A stretch of 37,795 nucleotides of DNA, taken from HKST-UBA85 sp035654775 (lineage in GTDB: Bacteria; Bacteroidota; Bacteroidia; Flavobacteriales; Flavobacteriaceae). The translations under genes and the position numbers were made by a program. How positions within the stretch are numbered: position 1 is the stretch's first letter; every line of letters begins with the position of its first letter. The notes beneath the pieces are model-generated. The model searched no databases. It had not been told where the DNA came from and saw only the letters and a list, made by a program, of their open reading frames with translations. Positions 32,762 to 37,795 of the stretch are shown one piece after another. Location of the stretch: contig DASRWB010000023.1 in the NCBI GenBank assembly GCA_035654775.1, positions 1 to 37,795 of the forward strand, in the 5' to 3' direction.

Positions 32762-33700
32762 ATGAAAAAAATATTCCTTTTTTTAATTCTTTTGGCTCTG
32801 GGATTTCAGGGCATTGCACAAACCCTAGACGAGCTAAAAGCAGAACAAGCCTCTAAAAAAGATTCTATTGCTGCCATACAGAAACGCGTAGATGCACTTC
32901 AAAAACAAATAGACGGATTACCCGGATGGCGCGTAGGTGCTTTTGGTACTATAGGCGGAAGCTTGTCAAACTTCAACAACTGGTATGCACAAGGAGCACC
33001 AAACAACGCTTCGGGAAGCATAGGTATCTCTGTCAACGGCTACGCCAATTTAATTCAGGAAAAGTACTTTTGGCGAAATGCCTTAACCGCCAATTTAAAC
33101 TGGATAAAATTTGACAATAAAGACACCGATTTGGATGACGATGATTTTAACCCAACCACGGATGTTTTTAATTTAGCTTCGCTATACGGTAGAAATATCA
33201 CTCAAAAATTAGCAGCTTCGGCCTTACTGGAATACCGAACCACGTTGTTGAACAATTTTAACGATCCGGGTTATTTAGATTTAGGTATTGGTCTCACATG
33301 GACACCTGTTCAAAACTTAATTGTGGTTATTCACCCATTGAACTACAATATTGTTTTTGCTGATAATGACGCCGTTTTTGACTCTTCTCTTGGAGCCAAA
33401 ATAGTAGCGGACTATACGCGCCAAATTGGAGCAATAAATTTCAAGTCCAATCTATCCATGTTTCAAAGCTACAAAAGCTCGGATTTATCAAACTGGACGT
33501 GGACAAACTCTTTTGGGTATACCTTGTGGAAAATGATAGGTGTTGGATTTGATTTTGGATTGCGCAGCAACAAGCAAGAGGCCTTAAATTATGCCCTATC
33601 TCAGTTTGATTCCGGCTCCGGTGCTGATGAACCTACTTTTGACAATGTGGACAACGATTTGCAAACCTACTGGACTCTAGGGTTAAGTTACAAGTTTTAA
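32762..33700 (+). CDS. DUF3078 family protein, probable outer-membrane beta-barrel
   Basis: A 312-residue exported protein with signal peptide KKIFLFLILLALGFQGIAQ. A short coiled coil follows (about 22-52, DELKAEQASKKDSIAAIQKR), then WRVGAFGTIGGSLSNFNNWY, the DUF3078 opening. Alternating hydrophobic strands with aromatic residues continue to a final LGLSYKF, ending in Phe as outer-membrane barrels do. Its function is unknown. It is 18 bases after the DUF2480 gene and ends at a terminator, so it belongs to the sufE transcript by position, although its location differs from the cytoplasmic partners. Confidence 0.85.
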   Translation: MKKIFLFLILLALGFQGIAQTLDELKAEQASKKDSIAAIQKRVDALQKQIDGLPGWRVGAFGTIGGSLSNFNNWYAQGAPNNASGSIGISVNGYANLIQEKYFWRNALTANLNWIKFDNKDTDLDDDDFNPTTDVFNLASLYGRNITQKLAASALLEYRTTLLNNFNDPGYLDLGIGLTWTPVQNLIVVIHPLNYNIVFADNDAVFDSSLGAKIVADYTRQIGAINFKSNLSMFQSYKSSDLSNWTWTNSFGYTLWKMIGVGFDFGLRSNKQEALNYALSQFDSGSGADEPTFDNVDNDLQTYWTLGLSYKF

Positions 33701-33721
33701 CTATTCATACAGACTGAATTC

Positions 33722-33750
33722 AAAAAAAGCACCCAAAAGGTGCTTTTTTT
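33722..33750. terminator. Bidirectional terminator between DUF3078 and hflX
   Basis: AAAAAAAGCACC, loop CAAAA, GGTGCTTTTTTT: a 12-bp stem flanked by A and T runs. The hflX stop codon (33751-33749) overlaps its right edge, so hflX ends inside the terminator. Confidence 0.88.
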
Positions 33751-34954
33751 ATGTCTCCAGGTCCGGATACAAAAAATGATTGTACGGAAAACGCGTAATG
33801 TGTATTTTTCGAACTTCTTTATACACCCGTTTTCTGAATTCTTCCAGATTTTCTTTGTTAAGTGCCGATATAAACAACGCCTTATCTCCTAACTTACTCA
33901 TCCATGTTTTTTTCCATTCTTTAAGGGTGTAGTTAGCCGTAGTTCTTTCGGTTACCAAATCGCTCTCGTCAAAAGGTTCCGGAGTATAGGCATCAATTTT
34001 ATTAAAAACCATGATGGTAGGCTTATCCGCACAGTCTATTTCTCCTAAAATTTTATTTACCGACTCAATATGCTCTTCAAAGTTGGGGTGCGAAATATCT
34101 ACTACATGTAATAACAAGTCGGCTTCCCGAACTTCATCCAGCGTGCTTTTAAAACTCTCTACCAGTTGTGTGGGTAATTTTCTTATAAATCCTACCGTGT
34201 CACTCATTAAAAAAGGGAGGTTTTCCACTACTACTTTTCGCACGGTAGTGTCTAGTGTAGCAAACAGTTTGTTTTCGGCAAAAACTTCACTTTTACTAAT
34301 GACATTCATTAGGGTAGATTTGCCCACGTTGGTATACCCAACCAATGCCACACGTACCAGTTGTCCGCGATTGCCCCGCTGTACCGCCATTTGTTTGTCA
34401 ATGGTTTTTATTTTTTCCTTGAGTAAAGCGATTTTATCCCGTACAATCCGACGGTCGGTTTCAATTTCTGTTTCTCCGGGACCACGCATACCTATTCCTC
34501 CTTTTTGACGCTCAAGGTGTGTCCACATTCCTTTTAGCCTGGGCAACAAATATTCACATTGAGCCAATTCTACTTGTGTTCGGGCATAACTGGTTTGGGC
34601 GCGCTGGGCAAAAATATCAAGAATTAAATTGGTTCGGTCCAGTACTTTACAGTTTAATATTTTACTGATGTTTCGCTCTTGTGCAGGAGACAATTCGTCG
34701 TCAAAAATAGCGGTCCCAATGTCGTTTTCTTTTATAAAATCCTGTACTTCTTGCATTTTTCCGGTGCCTATAAAAGTTTTAGGGTTGGGCATATCCAACT
34801 TTTGCGTAAACCGTTTAACAGCTTCGCCTCCGGCAGTGAAAGTTAAAAACTCCAACTCGTCCAAGTACTCTTTTACCTTGGATTCATCCTGGTCTTTGGT
34901 AATTAGGCCTATAAGGACTGCACGTTCTAGATTAACGTCTTTTTTTTCTAACAT
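33749..34954 (-). CDS. hflX: Ribosome-associated GTPase HflX
   Basis: A 401-residue GTPase that binds the 50S subunit and rescues stalled or heat-damaged ribosomes. The N-terminal HflX domain (about 10-180) has GKMQEVQDF, FDDELSPAQERNISK and the GGIGMRGPGETEIETDRR segment. The G domain (about 200-370) has G1 GYTNVGKST (206-214), G3 DTVGF (about 252-256) and G4 NKID (about 320). The C-terminus is the short type. The gene is monocistronic, bounded by its own -7 box and the terminator at 33722-33750. Confidence 0.96.
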   Translation of the reverse strand: MLEKKDVNLERAVLIGLITKDQDESKVKEYLDELEFLTFTAGGEAVKRFTQKLDMPNPKTFIGTGKMQEVQDFIKENDIGTAIFDDELSPAQERNISKILNCKVLDRTNLILDIFAQRAQTSYARTQVELAQCEYLLPRLKGMWTHLERQKGGIGMRGPGETEIETDRRIVRDKIALLKEKIKTIDKQMAVQRGNRGQLVRVALVGYTNVGKSTLMNVISKSEVFAENKLFATLDTTVRKVVVENLPFLMSDTVGFIRKLPTQLVESFKSTLDEVREADLLLHVVDISHPNFEEHIESVNKILGEIDCADKPTIMVFNKIDAYTPEPFDESDLVTERTTANYTLKEWKKTWMSKLGDKALFISALNKENLEEFRKRVYKEVRKIHITRFPYNHFLYPDLET

Positions 34955-34970
34955 AAATAACTTTATGTTG

Positions 34971-34978
34971 CAAAGTTA
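34971..34978 (-). promoter_or_regulatory. -7 box TAACTTTG of hflX
   Basis: An exact TAnnTTTG match on the minus strand, 16 bases before the ATG. An 8-bp perfect inverted repeat (34950-34969, AACATAAA, TAAC, TTTATGTT) covers the start codon and probable start site. Confidence 0.55.
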
Positions 34979-35040
34979 CACAATTAGAAACAACTTAATT
35001 TTACTATTTTTAAGGTAACATTTCACTTAAACGAAAAACC

Positions 35041-35973
35041 TTGCATACTATAGCTTTTTACAATATTGAAAACTTGTTTGATATCTACGATGATGAATCA
35101 ACCAATGACAATGATTTTTTACCGGATTCCACAAAAAAATGGACAGACAAAAGATACTACAATAAACTCCGAAAACTGGGGTTTGCTATGACTAATATCG
35201 CCAAAGAAAAAACACAAAGTCATCCTGCCATTATAGGATTAGCCGAAGTAGAAAACAATGAGGTTATAGAAGCCTTGCTTTCTTCAAAACACTTGACTGA
35301 TTTACCTTACGACTACGTTCATTTTGATTCGCCTGATGAACGCGGCATTGATGTAGCTTTTGTATATGACACTACGGTTTTTGAATTGATTGTTTCTGAA
35401 GTGTTTCCGTTGCATTTATATGAAGAAGATGGGTCGCCGGATTACACGCGGGATATTTTGCTGGTCACCGGAAAACTGGATGGCTGTTTGGTGCATTTTA
35501 TTGTGACCCATTGGCCATCTCGAAGAGACAGTGGTACAGACACAGAATACAAGCGACTCACTGCTTCAGATAGAGTAGTTGAAATTATACACACTATAAC
35601 TCAAGACACACCCGATGCAAAAATTATTATTTTAGGTGATTTTAATGAAGATCCCTCAGCCCGAAGTGTTAAAAATCTGGTGAATGCCTGTAATTTATAC
35701 AACCCCATGGAGCATATAAACCTTCGTAAAAAAGGAAGCTTGAGTCATGATTTTAAATGGAATTTATTTGACCAAATTTTACTTTCTCATGACTTTTTAG
35801 AGCGCAAACCCGGAGTATTATACCTAAGCGAAGCCAATGTTTTTGATGCCGAGTTTTTAAAACTCTTTAAAGGTCCGTTTAAAGGAACTCCTTTTAGAAC
35901 CTACGTTGGAACTAAGTACAAAGGGGGATACAGCGACCATTTTCCGGTGTATATTATTCTGGATAAGCATTAA
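35041..35973 (+). CDS. Endonuclease/exonuclease/phosphatase family protein
   Basis: A 310-residue metal-dependent phosphoesterase. Family motifs in order are AFYNIENLFD (Asn), IGLAEVENNEV (Glu), DERGIDVAFVYD, THWPSRRDSG (His), ILGDFNEDP (Asp and Asn) and GYSDHFPVY (Asp and His). All catalytic positions are present. The start is TTG at 35041: the next in-frame Met (residue 50) would lose the first catalytic motif, and a stop lies 30 bases upstream. There is no signal peptide, so the protein appears cytoplasmic. The substrate (nucleic acid, sugar phosphate or lipid) cannot be read. It converges on a DUF5689/TonB-receptor operon with a shared terminator. Confidence 0.88.
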   Translation: MHTIAFYNIENLFDIYDDESTNDNDFLPDSTKKWTDKRYYNKLRKLGFAMTNIAKEKTQSHPAIIGLAEVENNEVIEALLSSKHLTDLPYDYVHFDSPDERGIDVAFVYDTTVFELIVSEVFPLHLYEEDGSPDYTRDILLVTGKLDGCLVHFIVTHWPSRRDSGTDTEYKRLTASDRVVEIIHTITQDTPDAKIIILGDFNEDPSARSVKNLVNACNLYNPMEHINLRKKGSLSHDFKWNLFDQILLSHDFLERKPGVLYLSEANVFDAEFLKLFKGPFKGTPFRTYVGTKYKGGYSDHFPVYIILDKH

Positions 35974-36004
35974 AAAAACCCACTTTCTTAAAGTGGGTTT
36001 TTTT
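35973..36004. terminator. Bidirectional terminator between the phosphoesterase and DUF5689 genes
   Basis: AAAAAACCCACTTT, short loop, AAAGTGGGTTTTTT: about 13 paired bases with A and T runs on both sides, starting at the last base of the phosphoesterase stop codon and lying 22 bases past the DUF5689 stop. Confidence 0.9.
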
Positions 36005-36026
36005 AATAAGCATTACTTTTTAAATC

Positions 36027-37442
36027 TTAGTTTCCGGCAACCTCAACGTTATTGATGTGATAACGTGTAGTTGCACTAGGGTCTGACCCTAGATACTTAA
36101 ACGCTACTCTAACATCACCGTCAAGGCAGGAAATATTTATATCTCCGGAATTGTTAAATCCGCCAAAACCACTGGATGGCGTATTTGGAATGTTTACGTC
36201 TATTTCTGTCCATTCTGTAGTGGTAACATCACCGGTGTAGGCATCGGTAATTAAAACACTTAAAATAATTCCGTTGGCATAAGCTACTTCTAAATCAAAG
36301 TTTAGATACTCGCCTGTGGTGGAATCCAGATTGATTGCCGGAGTTACCAACCAGGTTTCTATTTCGCTGTCGCCTGAATTAAATCCGGATATTTGAGCAT
36401 ATTCATTACCGCTAAAACTTCCGATAACAAAATTTACGCTACCGGCAATATTAAAGTGCTCCCAGCCTGCGGTTTCCAGTTGAGATAAATTACTAAGTCC
36501 TTCAAAATCTTCTTCAAAAAGAATGGTATTTCCACCAAATGGTCCTTGACAATCCAGTACTTCAGGGTCACATCGTTCGGGATTCTCAAAATTTACATCG
36601 GCTATAGAATTTAAAACCAGCACGTTAAAATCGTCTCCAAAATCTCTTGAGAAAATTCCTGAAATAGAACCTCTGTTCTGGGGCACCGGCAATTGTTTAA
36701 AATCAGCAAATGTACTGGTTTGAAGGGTAAGTGTTGAGGTTGATGCACAGCTTTCTATAGTTCTGAAACCGTCAAATTCATCCGAAGATTCACCGGCATA
36801 AGTAAGGCTTAGCTGGCCGCGGTTAATTTGCACATCGTCTATCTGAATGAATGTGTTTTCGTCTTGTTCGGTTAAATCTTCTATGGCAACTACTTTAGGT
36901 GCTATTGTAACTACTTCAGCACTTCGAATTACATAGTTTAAGTATTCGTATTCTTGAAGTTGCACCAGTTGGCTTCCGCTGGCTTTACCCAACGTGTAAA
37001 CTCCGTTTTGAATTCCGATGGCCAATCCGTTAAGTTTTACATATACTTTTCTTCCTACTTCGTAGGTATCTGACAGGCTTCGCACATTTATCAAAATATT
37101 CAATCCGCGTCTTGGGTCTGAACCGGCATCGCCGGCATCCGGAGTGTTTTGTATGATTAGTTCTTCAAAGAAATTTCCTGATCGGTCACTGGATACCACA
37201 TACCCAACAATATATTGCGGGGTATCAAACTCGTTGTAAACGCCTACTTGGTCACCATTGCTTACAGCGGTTTCGTATCGTGCAATTACAGAGTTAAATG
37301 TTGCCATTTCTCCTAAAGCGGTAATATCCGGCTCTTGAATATTTACTTCAGGGGTTTGAAAATCGTCGTCTTGAACACATGCGGTAACAACCAGCATTAG
37401 AGCAAGAGTGCTTAAAAGGATAAAGAATTTATTTGTTTTCAT
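36027..37442 (-). CDS. DUF5689 lipoprotein with a choice-of-anchor J-type C-terminal domain
   Basis: A 471-residue lipoprotein with signal KTNKFFILLSTLALMLVVTAC. Residues about 30-260 are a DUF5689 region (TALGEMATFNSVIARYE, GYVVSSDRSGNFFEELIIQ, LNGLAIGIQNGVYTLG), an OB-like surface domain. Residues about 300-471 resemble a choice-of-anchor J/jelly-roll module (ILFEEDFEGLSNLSQLET, AGWEHFNIAG, TWLVTPAINLD). An in-frame ATG at 37475 overlaps the receptor stop as TAATG and could be the true, coupled start; I prefer 37442 for its compact signal peptide. Like SusD-type partners it probably sits at the cell surface with the TonB-dependent receptor upstream; the ligand is unknown. Confidence 0.85.
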   Translation of the reverse strand: MKTNKFFILLSTLALMLVVTACVQDDDFQTPEVNIQEPDITALGEMATFNSVIARYETAVSNGDQVGVYNEFDTPQYIVGYVVSSDRSGNFFEELIIQNTPDAGDAGSDPRRGLNILINVRSLSDTYEVGRKVYVKLNGLAIGIQNGVYTLGKASGSQLVQLQEYEYLNYVIRSAEVVTIAPKVVAIEDLTEQDENTFIQIDDVQINRGQLSLTYAGESSDEFDGFRTIESCASTSTLTLQTSTFADFKQLPVPQNRGSISGIFSRDFGDDFNVLVLNSIADVNFENPERCDPEVLDCQGPFGGNTILFEEDFEGLSNLSQLETAGWEHFNIAGSVNFVIGSFSGNEYAQISGFNSGDSEIETWLVTPAINLDSTTGEYLNFDLEVAYANGIILSVLITDAYTGDVTTTEWTEIDVNIPNTPSSGFGGFNNSGDINISCLDGDVRVAFKYLGSDPSATTRYHINNVEVAGN

Positions 37443-37474
37443 TGCTGTATTTTTTATAATTTGTTGTGTTGTCA

Positions 37475-37795
37475 TTAGAATCTAAAGTATAGGTTTAAAA
37501 AGTAATTGGTGCCTCTGGCATACCAGTATTTTCCTCCAAAAACGGGTGTATCAAGCGCTTGATCATCTCTAAGCTGTCTGAAATTGGCATTTCTTCCTTG
37601 TTCAAAGCCACCGGTTTTATATTTCTCGTTAAATACATTTCCTATGCTGGCAAAGAAGCCTACATAATAGTCATCAATTTTCCATGATTTTCCACCTACC
37701 AAATTCACCACCATGTAATTGCCAAATTCTTCTTGCTTTAGAAGTTCTCTGGCCAGGGTTTCATCATAATCTGTGAAAGGCAATCCATCTGTATC
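37475..37795 (-). CDS. TonB-dependent receptor, C-terminal fragment
   Basis: The last 106 codons of a gene that enters from the right edge; there is no start in view. The product has alternating beta strands with YMVVNLVGGKSWKI, YYVGFFASIGNVFNEKYKTG and a final YWYARGTNYFLNLYFRF. The terminal Phe, the GNVFNEKYKTGGFEQGRNA segment and the strand pattern mark the end of a TonB-dependent outer-membrane receptor barrel. The frame is open to base 37795. It lies directly upstream of the DUF5689 lipoprotein gene, overlapping its alternative start by one base, so the two form an uptake pair. Confidence 0.85.
   Translation of the reverse strand, partial: DTDGLPFTDYDETLARELLKQEEFGNYMVVNLVGGKSWKIDDYYVGFFASIGNVFNEKYKTGGFEQGRNANFRQLRDDQALDTPVFGGKYWYARGTNYFLNLYFRF

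Noticed and set aside
34011..34508. Open frame of 165 codons antisense to hflX
   Set aside because: The opposite strand encodes the HflX G domain with all motifs. The antisense product is Ser/Thr rich with no domain, a normal shadow effect.

Overview
The window is AT-rich chromosomal DNA from a Bacteroidota member, most likely family Flavobacteriaceae. Three lines of sequence evidence support this. Several promoters fit the Bacteroidota pattern (a -7 box TAnnTTTG, in two cases with a TTG/TTTG -33 element 19-21 bases upstream), and there is no Shine-Dalgarno signal before starts. Many lipoproteins and one T9SS C-terminal sorting domain are present. The gene content is typical of the group: S46 peptidase, a three-subunit SdhCAB, DUF2480, DUF3078, DUF5689, a DoxD-DoxA fusion and eukaryote-like glycyl-tRNA synthetase. 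I see no tRNA, rRNA, CRISPR array, insertion sequence or phage gene.

Layout. 1-4360 (minus): the N-terminus of a small membrane protein leaving the left edge, a DoxD/DoxA fusion, a small unknown lipoprotein, glyS, and a coiled-coil membrane protein. 4505-10300: comF, an Ig-like lipoprotein, a convergent nitrilase plus Lys-rich coiled-coil pair, and a secreted S46 dipeptidyl-peptidase. 10352-13858 (minus): the sdhCAB operon behind a near-consensus promoter. 13859-14186: a gene-free gap with a promoter-like box and an orphan terminator, a possible small RNA. 14187-16604: aminopeptidase P, an alpha/beta hydrolase and a small possible zinc-binding protein. 16610-17656 (minus): thiL.

17798-23776 is a tightly packed five-gene operon for exported proteins: two related choice-of-anchor B (LVIVD-type) proteins, a seven-repeat lipoprotein, an MbnP-like lipoprotein and an MbnH-like di-heme c-type peroxidase. 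MbnP/MbnH homologues elsewhere are copper-binding and Trp-oxidising partners, so this looks like a cell-surface metal-handling locus whose other members have no known role. 23880-29334 is a SUF iron-sulfur operon (sufA-sufB-NlpE-like lipoprotein-sufC-sufD-sufS) behind a clear promoter. After an M43 metalloprotease and a META-domain lipoprotein, the rest of the iron-sulfur set follows at 31483-33700: sufE, sufT, DUF2480 and DUF3078. 33749-37795 holds hflX, an endonuclease/exonuclease/phosphatase protein, and a TonB-dependent receptor (3' end only) with a DUF5689 lipoprotein.

Most points of interest concern expression signals (possible leaderless genes, TTG starts, the orphan terminator) and two contexts that could define new functions: the MbnPH/choice-of-anchor B operon and DUF2480 linked to SufE/SufT.
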